From assembly GCF_001542405.1 (NCBI RefSeq), contig NZ_LNCD01000063.1:1-64000 (forward strand): a stretch of DNA of 64,000 nucleotides, in the 5' to 3' direction. Below the pieces are notes generated by a model. That model was not told where the DNA came from and ran no database searches. It saw only the letters and a list, made by a program, of their open reading frames with translations. Positions 34,846-43,477 of the stretch are shown piece by piece; position 1 is the stretch's first letter; each line of letters opens with the position of its first letter. This DNA is from Rhizobium altiplani (GTDB taxonomy: Bacteria > Pseudomonadota > Alphaproteobacteria > Rhizobiales > Rhizobiaceae). Made by a program: the position numbers and the translations under genes.

Positions 34846-35178
34846 ATGAACTGGCACAGATCCGATAATTTCGCACCACTGATCCTCGTGTTCCATGGTC
34901 AACAAAAATACAGGCAGATCCGTTCGCTTCGGCAAATGGCTGAAGTTCTTATTGCCGCCTGGCCCTCCTTTGACGGTGAGGAATACCTGACGGCTGCGAA
35001 AATTTGCCTGGATGCGCACCTTGGCACCTGCTCGGTGAACGAGGCACGGATCGCGTTGATTCGTGCTGCCGCAGAAGCAAATATTCCGGTCATCACCGTC
35101 GTGCCAGCAATCTGCGACGAGCAGTCTTCAATTGTGGAAGGCGGCGCTTCGTTAGTGAAAGGGGTTCATTCCGCATAA
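34846..35178 (+). CDS. DUF982 protein
   Basis: 110-aa DUF982 member. The core AAWPSFDGEEYLTAAKICLD and SVNEARIALIRAAAEANIPV match the family. A GGGAGG lies 8 nt before the ATG. It is the second DUF982 gene in the window and not a close copy of the first. Role unknown. Confidence 0.75.
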   Translation: MNWHRSDNFAPLILVFHGQQKYRQIRSLRQMAEVLIAAWPSFDGEEYLTAAKICLDAHLGTCSVNEARIALIRAAAEANIPVITVVPAICDEQSSIVEGGASLVKGVHSA

Positions 35179-35274
35179 GATTGAACCACGATCCGGCTTG
35201 GCCCCGACGGTACGCTCCGTTGCTCTGTGCACGCTACAACTGCAGGTCATAAATCGCCGGACAACGCCACAAGC

Positions 35275-35865
35275 CTAAGGAATCTTCCGATAAATCCAAA
35301 GCTGGGCCGGAGGGATATTTCGTACCATGAACGCCAAATGGCGTACCTCATAGCCGGCGGGAAGTGCCACGACCGGAGACAACAGGCCGTAGGTTATTTG
35401 AAGAACCGGTCTCCCGACGGGAACGCGTTCCAACAGGTCGAGGACGAGTGCTAGCCTCCGATCGACGGGCAGGTGCAAAAGCGGGATCGCGGAGATGACG
35501 CAATCAAACTTGGCGGCTCGTTTCTCACCCAGCGTAAGGTCGAGTGCAAAAGCGTCGCCGCATCGAATATCGACCTGTGGGAAAAGACTTCGCAGATGCT
35601 GACAGAACTCAGGCGAGTACTCGATGGAGGTAAGGTCTTGTGGTGCGATACCGCGTGCCAGAATTGCCTTGGTAATCACGCCTGTGCCTGGACCGAGTTC
35701 AAGTACGGGTAGCCCAGAACCGGGATGCACAACGCTAGCCATCTTTCGAGCTGTCACGGTGGAGGTCGGCGCAATTGCACCGACAGAAGTTCGATCACGT
35801 TTCCAGCCCTTTAAGAAAGCAATTTCATCCCTGAACTTAAGTCCGACACGTTTCCGCATACTCAT
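35275..35865 (-). CDS. pmtA: Phospholipid N-methyltransferase (PmtA, rhizobial type)
   Basis: 196-aa SAM-dependent enzyme that methylates phosphatidylethanolamine toward phosphatidylcholine at the inner membrane. The SAM motif is LPVLELGPGTGVITKAIL, then IEYSPEFCQHL and FDCVISAIPLLHLP; the tail VGRPVLQITYGLLSPVVALP and RNIPPAQLWIYR is very like Rhizobium/Agrobacterium PmtA. No signal peptide. It follows panD by 57 bp on the same strand. An accessory copy is possible, since chromosomal pmtA is usual. Confidence 0.9.
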   Translation of the reverse strand: MSMRKRVGLKFRDEIAFLKGWKRDRTSVGAIAPTSTVTARKMASVVHPGSGLPVLELGPGTGVITKAILARGIAPQDLTSIEYSPEFCQHLRSLFPQVDIRCGDAFALDLTLGEKRAAKFDCVISAIPLLHLPVDRRLALVLDLLERVPVGRPVLQITYGLLSPVVALPAGYEVRHLAFMVRNIPPAQLWIYRKIP

Positions 35866-35922
35866 TGAACTGTCCCTTCATTCATTACGAAGCCTGAGGC
35901 GAAAATGCGCTTGCGAAAATCT

Positions 35923-36378
35923 TTAAGAAGCGCCGGACACGAGCAGTGGCACGGAGAGGGGCTTCGCGTTGTCGTCAAGAATTTCGAACCGGTAACGATT
36001 GTCTTCGTCGCACGATACGGAGTAGGTCAGCCTGTCGACGACGTTGTTTTGGGCGTCAAAGGTGAGAACCTTGGGCTTGAGTTCCGTGATCTTGTGCTCG
36101 GCGAGATAGATCGAATTGCAGATGATAATCTGGTCCCCAGGCTGGCATGTGCGGGCGGCGGCACCGTTTAGCACGCAGCATCTGGATCCGCGCACACCTA
36201 ATATGACGTATGTGGAGATGCGGGCGCCGGAGTTCTTGTTCCAGATTTCAACAAACTCCATCGGAAGGATCCCGGCCTCTTCGCAGTGAGCGGGGTCGAG
36301 TGTGATCGATCCGTGGTAATTGAGATTTGCCTCGGTCACGTGGATCCCATGGAGCTTCCCGGCCACCAATTTTCGCAT
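35923..36378 (-). CDS. panD: Aspartate 1-decarboxylase
   Basis: 151-aa pyruvoyl-dependent enzyme making beta-alanine for pantothenate. The self-cleavage site is Gly23-Ser24 in NYHGSITLD; other blocks are [40 protein letters not shown] and [20 protein letters not shown]. It is about 25 residues longer than typical PanD at the C-terminus. Upstream of pmtA in a likely two-gene unit. Placement on an accessory replicon recalls plasmid-borne pantothenate genes in Rhizobium. Confidence 0.92.
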   Translation of the reverse strand: MRKLVAGKLHGIHVTEANLNYHGSITLDPAHCEEAGILPMEFVEIWNKNSGARISTYVILGVRGSRCCVLNGAAARTCQPGDQIIICNSIYLAEHKITELKPKVLTFDAQNNVVDRLTYSVSCDEDNRYRFEILDDNAKPLSVPLLVSGAS

Positions 36379-36869
36379 TTTGCGCCCTCGCTATCGGTCT
36401 TGCCCGCTCCGACCGCTGTCGGCAGTCCGGCACTGTAAAGCAGCCGTCGGAATTTGGAGGCTCGCGTCAGAGACTCAAGAAATAACTTCCACCAGCTAAT
36501 TAAGTGGGTGCTATCGGATTGGAGGCGTCGTTAACAGGCCAGAATATGTCGTTTGGGTACGGTTGGGTAATTATTGCGCATACCAACGCGCTTAGTCGGC
36601 GGGCGCCAGTTTGCTTGCCGCTCAGCAACTCGAAACACTTTCCGTTTGAGCGATGATCGTTGACCTCGCCTCACGCCCTCATCGAGACATGCGCAAGATC
36701 CCGCGTAACTGGGCGCTACTATGGATCCACCTATCGCAAATTCAGGGGAGGCCAAAGAAGCCATCTGGAGGGCTCTTGAAGGATTTGTTCTTCGAGGTGT
36801 CTAAGGATGAACGCACCCGACCACCATGAGGCTCGGGTGCCCTCCCTCAGCAAGCAGAGGTGCGCTTTG
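36379..36869. other. Intergenic, no supported gene
   Basis: About 490 bases upstream of panD. The minus-strand frame at 36531-36764 has no recognisable motif or ribosome site. Confidence 0.4.
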
Positions 36870-37223
36870 CTAGATGCTCTGGGGTGGTGCGAAGAAGCAG
36901 TTGAGGTAATCTTCGTTAGGGTGAAGACAGACATGAAACTCCCCGTCTCCCGAAGGCAACTCGTCGCCGTAGGGCACGAAAAACGTGTGTGGTCGTTTGG
37001 CGAGGAAGTGGTCGCCCGGATGCAGGATAATTGAGAAGCCACCGCGCATCTTTCGAACGCGTTCGCGCGGAATAGCATCGCAGTCGCCACCCTGGCCACG
37101 CCCCCTGCAGCAAGCTGGAGGGTAGGTCCAGCCGGACACGGCGTCGTGCGCGTCGGAAGAAATACTCGACGTTGCACCGATGAGGATGGTTGCAGCTATC
37201 ATTGTGAACGACGACGCGGTCAT
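36870..37223 (-). CDS. Conserved secreted hypothetical protein
   Basis: 117-aa secreted protein. Signal peptide MTASSFTMIAATILIGATSS, then DAHDAVSGWTYPPACCRG and GDCDAIPRERVRKMRGGFSI, with VPYGDELPSGDGEFHVCLHP and a CFFAPP end. Small cysteine-containing proteins with AHDAxxGWxYPxxCC are common and uncharacterised in Rhizobiales. The ATG at 37223 has GGAGG 6 nt upstream. Probably periplasmic. Confidence 0.72.
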   Translation of the reverse strand: MTASSFTMIAATILIGATSSISSDAHDAVSGWTYPPACCRGRGQGGDCDAIPRERVRKMRGGFSIILHPGDHFLAKRPHTFFVPYGDELPSGDGEFHVCLHPNEDYLNCFFAPPQSI

Positions 37224-37622
37224 CTGACCCTCCCCCCGATCGTTCAGAACATCGCATTTTACGCCCAAGATGGAGAACGAACAATTCCATATCCTGTGCG
37301 CAAGAGCTCCGGGATCCGGTTGGACCAGCCGGGCGGAATAAGCTTGCTCCACCCCGACGAGAGGTTTTCGCCACCCTCTAAGCGGTCGACGAACAGAGAA
37401 AGGGCTTCCGGCAGCATCTGCTCGTTCGCGGTGGAGAGCGGCGGGTATTCCAGCATGAATTCCGGTCCGAGTGGGGCGATTCCAAACGCAGGCTCTATGA
37501 GGTGAGCGGAGTATTAGCTGCGTGTGATCGCAACTACCCTCTCCCGCCTGCTGTGGGCCGTGATCCACCGCTCCGCCGCATCCCGATGTCGAAACGATGC
37601 AAGCACCAACCGACCTCTCGAC
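37224..37622. other. Intergenic with a possible gene relic
   Basis: A minus-strand frame at about 37259-37510, lacking a start, reads FGIAPLGPEFMLEYPPLST, then LSLFVDRLEGGENLSSGWSK and LIPPGWSNRIPELLRTGYGI. It is strikingly protein-like but I cannot identify its family; it is bounded by stops and may be the 3' piece of a lost gene. Confidence 0.35.
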
Positions 37623-38537
37623 CTAGCGGCTGCTTTTGACAGACCAGATTGCAATAGCCATCAAAGCAAGTCCGGTCATTTGAACGAGTGAAAGCGAATG
37701 GCCGTAAATCTTCCAATCGATCACAAAAGCCGTCATGGGATATACAAACTGCAGTGCGGCAGTTCGACCGGTGCTTAGGCGAGCAAACCCGGCAAACATT
37801 ACGACATAGGCAAGACCCGTATGGATCGCACCTAGCCCTGCTAGCCAGGCAATTGTGTCCCAATGGCTGGGCCACCCGTGTAGAACTGGCCACCAAAATG
37901 TAAGGACAGTGCCAACTAGACACTGCCACCAAGCGAGGGCGAATGAACTTACGGATCTCATCACCTTCGTCAGCAATGGAACCCAGGCGTAGACAAACGA
38001 GCCCGACAGGCTCATCAGCAAACCATAGAAATACTCTTGATGCCGCGCGCCCGTACCCATCACGTCGGTCGTCAGCACCAATCCCGCGAATGCCAGGAGC
38101 GCCGCGCCCACCTGCTTTCGGGACACCTTTTCCCGAAGAAGCCACACACCGAGCGCCATCGTCCAGAATGGCTGGATGTGGAATACGACAGTGGAAACGC
38201 CGATCGACGTACGTGGAATCGCGGCGAAATGGAGCGCCCAGCTAATTATCATCAGAACGCCCGTCGCGACAGCGCCGAGTAGGTCCCGTGCCTGCAGCCT
38301 GATTTCAGCCAACCGCCCACTCAACACGCCCCAGGAAAGCAGAGCAAGAAACCCAAAAAAGCATCGGAATGCTACCGTAGTGAGCGGGTCTTGGTTCGCC
38401 TGGAGCACGAAGATGCCGACCGTCCCAAGGATCAGCCCGCCGAGGACCATAAGGATCGTGCCCTGGCGTTCCTGCGCGTCACCCGGGACGGCCAGACCGG
38501 CAGATGTTGCAAGTGATGTGAGACCCCGTGTGTTCAT
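37623..38537 (-). CDS. EamA/DMT-family transporter
   Basis: 304-aa inner-membrane exporter with about ten hydrophobic segments and two EamA repeats (ILMVLGGLILGTVGIFVLQA onward and YFYGLLMSLSGSFVYAWVPL onward). Substrate unknown; such proteins often export amino acids or metabolites. The ATG at 38537 begins MNTRGLTSLATS; the longer frame to 38684 overlaps the LysR control region. It is divergent from the LysR gene, which probably regulates it. Confidence 0.88.
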   Translation of the reverse strand: MNTRGLTSLATSAGLAVPGDAQERQGTILMVLGGLILGTVGIFVLQANQDPLTTVAFRCFFGFLALLSWGVLSGRLAEIRLQARDLLGAVATGVLMIISWALHFAAIPRTSIGVSTVVFHIQPFWTMALGVWLLREKVSRKQVGAALLAFAGLVLTTDVMGTGARHQEYFYGLLMSLSGSFVYAWVPLLTKVMRSVSSFALAWWQCLVGTVLTFWWPVLHGWPSHWDTIAWLAGLGAIHTGLAYVVMFAGFARLSTGRTAALQFVYPMTAFVIDWKIYGHSLSLVQMTGLALMAIAIWSVKSSR

Positions 38538-38594
38538 TGGAAAATAATGGCGCTGGATCGATATCCAGAAAAGCGAATATCTGTTACAAGCATC

Positions 38595-38609
38595 ATTCGA
38601 TAATCGAAT
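38595..38609. promoter_or_regulatory. LysR-box palindrome
   Basis: ATTCGATAATCGAAT, a perfect 15-nt palindrome of the LysR T-N11-A type, lies between the divergent EamA and LysR genes. Confidence 0.6.
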
Positions 38610-38619
38610 GGTCGGTGAG

Positions 38620-39492
38620 ATGAACGATCTCCAGATTGATTGGCTTAGAACCTTCGTGGCGGTTGTCGACACGGGCTCCATCACGGCAGCATCCCGTCAG
38701 GTTTCCCGTTCCCAGTCGGCAGTTAGTATGCAACTCAAGAAGCTCGAGGAATGCGTAGGGAGTTCTTTGCTAAACCGGGGGCCACGCCACCTGTCTCTGA
38801 CGCCTCCCGGGTTCGATTTACTCGCTTACGCCCGCCAACTGATCGAATTGCACGGCCGCGCCCAGATCGCGATGCGCGGATCAACGGTTTCTGGGAAGGT
38901 CGCCGTCGGTGTCCCCGACGACTACGTCGCGAGTTACTTCGCGCCAATTTTGCGGACCTTCGCCAACCGTTTCGCTGAGGTTGAAATATCAGTCGTTTGC
39001 GAGCCGTCGAGTTCGCTATTGCCAAGGATCGACCGTGGTGATTTGGATTTGGCACTCGTGACACGCGATATGGCGACCCGAGGGGAGCCAAATCGCGGCA
39101 TATTCCTTTTCTACGAACCCTTGGTGTGGGTTGCGTCAGACCAACATGAGGCGTGGCGGAAAAACCCACTGCCCTTGGCTTTGCACGAACTGGGAAACCG
39201 CTTCCGTGGCGAAGTTTTGGCAGGCATCGCGGCACTTGGGCGTGACTACCGTGTCGTCTATAGTTCACATAACCTGACGGGGCAGTTGGCGGTAGTAGAG
39301 GCAGGTTTGGCCGTTGCCGCGCTCGCACGATCCAGCGTTCCCAGTCATTTGAAGTTACTGGATACTCGCCATGGTCTGCCGGAGCTGCCTAAAATGGAGG
39401 TAGCCTTGGTTCGCAGCAAAGACTCTAAGCGCTCTGCGGCGGTCGACGCTATGCACAGCGAGGTCCTTCAAGTGTTGAATTTCCAGCCTTGA
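38620..39492 (+). CDS. LysR-family regulator
   Basis: 290-aa LTTR. HTH: LRTFVAVVDTGSITAASRQV with SRSQSAVSMQLKKLEECVGS; the effector domain starts near GKVAVGVPDDYVASYFAPIL. ATG 38608 lies inside the palindrome, so 38620 (MNDLQIDWLRTF) is more likely. It probably controls the divergent EamA exporter. Confidence 0.9.
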   Translation: MNDLQIDWLRTFVAVVDTGSITAASRQVSRSQSAVSMQLKKLEECVGSSLLNRGPRHLSLTPPGFDLLAYARQLIELHGRAQIAMRGSTVSGKVAVGVPDDYVASYFAPILRTFANRFAEVEISVVCEPSSSLLPRIDRGDLDLALVTRDMATRGEPNRGIFLFYEPLVWVASDQHEAWRKNPLPLALHELGNRFRGEVLAGIAALGRDYRVVYSSHNLTGQLAVVEAGLAVAALARSSVPSHLKLLDTRHGLPELPKMEVALVRSKDSKRSAAVDAMHSEVLQVLNFQP

Positions 39493-39822
39493 TTTTCCTT
39501 GTCCGTTGGCAGCATGGCGCCGGGATGACGCCCCCGAGAGGTGCTGTGGCTCGATGGCGGCTTTTTCCGATGGGGCTGGAGTGTTTAACCACAACGTGAT
39601 CGAAGGACCATCGATAACCATGACATGATGGACCCGCCTGCCTTTTGACCAAAGCCTCAAGAAGCGTGTGAGACATGGTCGCTTCGGCGCAACTTTTGTG
39701 ATGACCGGTGACCACCCGGTCATCGTCAGGTCAGAGCACCGATTGCCTTCCAGCGATTGCCACGCCTTATTGAAAACGGCGTTCAAAATCACAATCTCAA
39801 AGTGATGATTGGAGCCTGACGG
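39493..39822. other. Intergenic, nothing recognisable
   Basis: 330 bases; open frames on the minus strand show no known motif. Confidence 0.45.
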
Positions 39823-40239
39823 ATGCTATACCTAACTCTCGCCCTCACCTTTTGCATTTTGACCAGCACATACTTCGTCGGACGTTTCTACGCCGCAAAG
39901 ACCCGGTTGGTCGAAAAGGCAATTGAGGAAACGATTGAGCGTAAGCTGTCGACATCCCCAATAAGCGCCGAGCTGCACCGCCTGCGGGAAGAGAACGGAG
40001 TGATGCGCAACCTGCTGATCGACATGGTGGAAAACGAGGCTTCGCTAGCCGACGCAACCACAATGTCAGAGGTGGAAAGGACACGCGCGGCAAACGCGCG
40101 AACACTCCGGCGCCGGGAGGTTTTCGGTGAGGCGATACTCGTGCTTCAGCAGACCAATGGGGGGCGACACCCAGCAGACAGCCTACTGAACGGGCCTAAA
40201 GGCAGGCCCGGTGTGAACGTCATCCATCCGCCAATCTAG
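39823..40239 (+). CDS. Hypothetical membrane-anchored coiled-coil protein
   Basis: 138 aa. A single N-terminal membrane segment (LYLTLALTFCILTSTYFVG, residues 2-20) precedes a charged helical stretch (RLVEKAIEETIERKLSTSPI, ELHRLREENGVMRNLLIDMV) likely to form a coiled coil, and a basic tail. GGAG lies 8 nt before the ATG. Family not recognised. Confidence 0.6.
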   Translation: MLYLTLALTFCILTSTYFVGRFYAAKTRLVEKAIEETIERKLSTSPISAELHRLREENGVMRNLLIDMVENEASLADATTMSEVERTRAANARTLRRREVFGEAILVLQQTNGGRHPADSLLNGPKGRPGVNVIHPPI

Positions 40240-40267
40240 GGTGGCTCTCACACTTGGAAGTTAATCG

Positions 40268-41479
40268 TCATACCGCGGAAGATGGGCGATAAACTGTCAG
40301 GCCTATCAGCCCGTCCATGCGTATACGTCCGCTGGCTCTGCTACACCCCTTAAGCACGAATGAACCAACATTCCTAAACCCTTTCGGTACCTGTGCTGCG
40401 AATGGCCTTGATGCCAGAAGGCTGTAGCCGACCGTATCTGCAACTTTCTCGATCCGGGCCGCTTCGTTGACTGCGCGGCCGATCGCCGTGAAATCGAGGC
40501 GGCGGGAGGCGCCTATGTTGCCGTAGAAAACCTCGCCAACGTGCAGAGCGATATCGACCAACAGCTGCGGCTCCTCTTCATCGTTGCGCCTTGCATTCAG
40601 CAATTGATTGGCTTTCACGGCCATCCGAGCCGACGACAAAGCACGGCCACAAGCCTCGGAGGGATCGTCGATGTCAGCAGGGAAAATCGCCAGCAGGCTA
40701 TCACCCATAAACTTGAGGATCTCGCCACCATTCTCCTCCACCGGCCCGGCGATCGCCTCAAAGTGTTCGTTCAGCCAGCCGACGATCCGCTCCGGTGGCC
40801 ACCGTTCGTTCAAGGACGTGAAGTCTTTTAGATCGGCGAGCAGGATTGCTGCGTATATCGAGGCGCCATCTCCCCGACGGGTCTGTCCGCTGAGAATGCG
40901 GCCACTGGTTCGCGTCCCGGTGTAGACGGCAAGCATGTCGGTCGCAACGCGGGTGGTTGCAACTCGGCAGCAAGTCAGTGCCAACGCGGGCATCAGGCGT
41001 TCGACGTCTGCAATTTGCTGTTCTGAAAATCCGCCGGGTCCATCGACTGCTATCGAGAAGCCCACGCCACCAAGGGCAGTCTCTCCAGGAAACTCCGCAA
41101 GCTTGATCAAGTACTCAGTCGCGCCGAGCTGTGCCAATTCGTCGAACAACGGAAAGCTATTGGTTTCGTTCGGCGGCAGGCTCCACCGGCCGTAGAGAAG
41201 GTTATTCGACAGCAGATGGAAGATCGGTGAGCGCTCGAACATCTCCTGTCCCGCGTCATCATGCCCTTGGATGTCAACGGACATGACCGAGTGTGGCGAC
41301 CAAGCGACCGAAAATCCCTTCTGCATCGGGTCGATGGATGGCATTGCAATCGAGGCGCGGACAATCGGAAAACCTAAAGCGACCAATCTTGGCCCAAGTC
41401 CCTCCATGATCTGCTCGACGCTCCGGCTGGATAGGCCCTCCCCGATGATCCAGTCGATCAGCTCCTGCAAACCCTGCAC
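40268..41479 (-). CDS. Class III adenylate/guanylate cyclase
   Basis: 403-aa signalling enzyme. The C-terminal cyclase homology domain has AILLADLKDFTSLNERWPPE with the first metal Asp, ILKFMGDSLLAIFPAD with the second, and FTAIGRAVNEAARIEKVADT with the ribose-binding Asn. The about 200-residue N-terminus is a variable sensory region of the type common in Rhizobiales cyclases. GTG 41479 with GGAGG 8 nt upstream is the preferred start; the frame runs to 41602. Product cAMP or cGMP cannot be fixed by eye. Confidence 0.85.
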   Translation of the reverse strand: MQGLQELIDWIIGEGLSSRSVEQIMEGLGPRLVALGFPIVRASIAMPSIDPMQKGFSVAWSPHSVMSVDIQGHDDAGQEMFERSPIFHLLSNNLLYGRWSLPPNETNSFPLFDELAQLGATEYLIKLAEFPGETALGGVGFSIAVDGPGGFSEQQIADVERLMPALALTCCRVATTRVATDMLAVYTGTRTSGRILSGQTRRGDGASIYAAILLADLKDFTSLNERWPPERIVGWLNEHFEAIAGPVEENGGEILKFMGDSLLAIFPADIDDPSEACGRALSSARMAVKANQLLNARRNDEEEPQLLVDIALHVGEVFYGNIGASRRLDFTAIGRAVNEAARIEKVADTVGYSLLASRPFAAQVPKGFRNVGSFVLKGCSRASGRIRMDGLIGLTVYRPSSAV

Positions 41480-41761
41480 TAAAAATCCTCCATCATCGCG
41501 CATCCACCATAGGCTGGCACTGGATGCCCGGTCGAGAAGGCAAACGAAATCCAAAGGAAAAAAAGGAGGCTTTCCGACGAGGCGGGTGGTCATAGAAGCC
41601 ACCCTTCGAAAGTTCTCCGCGCGTGCGGGCCCTTGGTTTACAGTCGTGGAAGGCTAGAACCAGGTTTCCTCGCCTATTGCTTCCGCCTCATAGGGATGCG
41701 CGTCTCTTCGCGAGATTGATTGGCGGGTCGCGCGGTTTGCTAATGGCTGCGCGGTCGGCCA

Positions 41762-41795
41762 AAGCAAAAAGGCCGACGCGTCTGTCGCGTCGGCC
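41762..41795 (-). terminator. Rho-independent terminator of the PDZ-protein gene
   Basis: A 10-bp perfect stem (GGCCGACGCG/CGCGTCGGCC, 41771-41795) with a 5-nt loop is followed on the minus strand by TTTTTGCTTT. It lies 12 bp beyond the stop at 41808. Confidence 0.85.
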
Positions 41796-41807
41796 CCAGT
41801 CTGCCGG

Positions 41808-42677
41808 TTAAGCCGTCGTGAACGGCACGGCTACGAAGGTCGTGTTATTGCCGCGCTGTATCAGCAGCAGCACTGACTTCTTCTTGGCCTTCGCAACATC
41901 CGCAACTGCGTTCTTGGCTCCACTGGCATTCTGGATTGTCTTGTCATTGACCGACAGAATGACGTCACCGGCTTTCAGCCCCGCCGAGGCTGCCGGTTTG
42001 TCAGGCGATACATTGGCAACGACCGCACCTTGGACGTCCTGGGAGAGGTCCAGCCGCTCACGAACTTCCGGCGTCAGGTCGACAAGTGCGACACCAATCC
42101 GCGGACCGGCTGGGATTGCCTGTTCTGAGCCTTTGGGAGCAGCAAGCTTAGCCATTCCGTCATCGCTGCTGCCGATCTCGACCGTGAGGTCGACGCTCTT
42201 GCCAAAACGCCAGACCGTAACGGTTTTCTTGTCACCAGGGGTAAGATCCGCCACGAGCTGCGACAGGTCCTTCGGTGTCGACACCGGCTTTTCGCCAACC
42301 GCAGTAATGGCGTCGCCCTGCTTGATACCGGCCCGAGCGGCGGGCGAGTCTTTCGAGACGTTTGCAACAAGCGCACCAGCCGGATTTGCCAGATCGATCG
42401 CGTTCGCAACTTCCTGCGTCACCGGCTGGATCTGGACACCGAGGTAGCCGTGATCGACGGAACCGGCGTTCTGAGAATTTGCGACAACCACCTTCGCCTG
42501 ATCGGCGGGAATTGCGGATGCGGCAAATGCAGATGACGTTTCGAGGGAAATGGAGGCCGCGCCGATCATAATGGCCACGCCCAGAAGAGCCGCAGTTCTG
42601 CGGCGATTGACAATGCTTGTCACGATTCTAGTCCTATTAAATTGCTTCACCGCGTAAAGCCTCTCAGTGAAGCTCAA
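41808..42677 (-). CDS. Secreted protein with two PDZ domains, no protease domain
   Basis: Up to 289 aa. The signal-peptide-like segment is TAALLGVAIMIGAASISLET, cleaved near AFA-AS. Two DegP/HtrA-type PDZ domains follow: GYLGVQIQPVTQEVANAIDL with GIKQGDAITAVGEKPV, and RIGVALVDLTPEVRERLDLS with GLKAGDVILSVNDKTI. The trypsin-like domain of DegP is entirely absent, so it is probably a periplasmic adaptor or a relic. The start is uncertain (ATG 42677, or an in-frame GTG near the signal peptide). Confidence 0.8.
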   Translation of the reverse strand: MSFTERLYAVKQFNRTRIVTSIVNRRRTAALLGVAIMIGAASISLETSSAFAASAIPADQAKVVVANSQNAGSVDHGYLGVQIQPVTQEVANAIDLANPAGALVANVSKDSPAARAGIKQGDAITAVGEKPVSTPKDLSQLVADLTPGDKKTVTVWRFGKSVDLTVEIGSSDDGMAKLAAPKGSEQAIPAGPRIGVALVDLTPEVRERLDLSQDVQGAVVANVSPDKPAASAGLKAGDVILSVNDKTIQNASGAKNAVADVAKAKKKSVLLLIQRGNNTTFVAVPFTTA

Positions 42678-42977
42678 CGCTTGGTCAGGATATGAAGCCA
42701 GCCAATTATGTTTGCAAATTAAAAGTATATTACAATTTCATTGCCAATAAGTAATGTACCAAAATAGTTTATTACTTGATGGAAAGCTTTTGCAACTGGA
42801 GCGATGTATTAGCCTTTAGGAATCTGGTGCTTCACCATCCGCCCCGGTCGCAAGGTTTTCGCCACAAGGGGCGGTCACCTCCAAGACGGTGCGGTCGCCG
42901 TTGACCGCCCACAGCCAAGCCAGACGACCTCCGACTGCCTCGTTGTCCTGATCCCCGCTGCACGAGTTTTGCCGAAT
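42678..42977. other. AT-rich intergenic region
   Basis: 42700-42800 is markedly AT-rich compared with the neighbours and is the probable promoter region of the PDZ-protein gene. No gene. Confidence 0.5.
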
Positions 42978-43460
42978 TCACGGAACCGGGACTTCCAGTC
43001 CAGCCTTGATGCGGTCCATCGCGACAAACGTCCGGAAACGTTTGACGTTATTGTTTCCGAAAAAGAGCCGCCGGGTCAGGGATTCATATTCCTTCATGGA
43101 TGGTACGACGACGACGAGGACAAAATCCGCTTCGCCCGTCACATAGTAGCATTGCTGGATTTCGGGGGTCGCCGCGAATTCCCGCTTGGCGCTTTCGATT
43201 TGCTCCGCGGTCTCGCTGATCACCTCCACTTCAACGAAGATTGTGATCGGATGCCCCAGCGCTGCGGGATCGACGATCGCAACATTTGCCTTGATCACAC
43301 CGGCTTCCGTCATCTTCTTGATCCGGCGCTGAACGGCTGGAGCCGACAGATTGACGGCTTCGCCGATCATCCTCTGCGGCGTGAGGTTGTCCCTCTGGAG
43401 GAGGGCGAGGATTTTGCGGTCGAAGTCATCCAAAATGATCTTCTGCGACAACGCACCCAT
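42978..43460 (-). CDS. Lrp/AsnC-family regulator
   Basis: 160-aa regulator. HTH LTPQRMIGEAVNLSAPAVQR, then a RAM domain with ATPEIQQCYYVTGEADFVLV. The ATG at 43460 begins MGALSQKIILDD. It is divergent from the diaminopropionate ammonia-lyase operon and is its likely amino-acid-responsive controller. Confidence 0.9.
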   Translation of the reverse strand: MGALSQKIILDDFDRKILALLQRDNLTPQRMIGEAVNLSAPAVQRRIKKMTEAGVIKANVAIVDPAALGHPITIFVEVEVISETAEQIESAKREFAATPEIQQCYYVTGEADFVLVVVVPSMKEYESLTRRLFFGNNNVKRFRTFVAMDRIKAGLEVPVP

Positions 43461-43477
43461 ACTTCTTCGCTCTCCCC

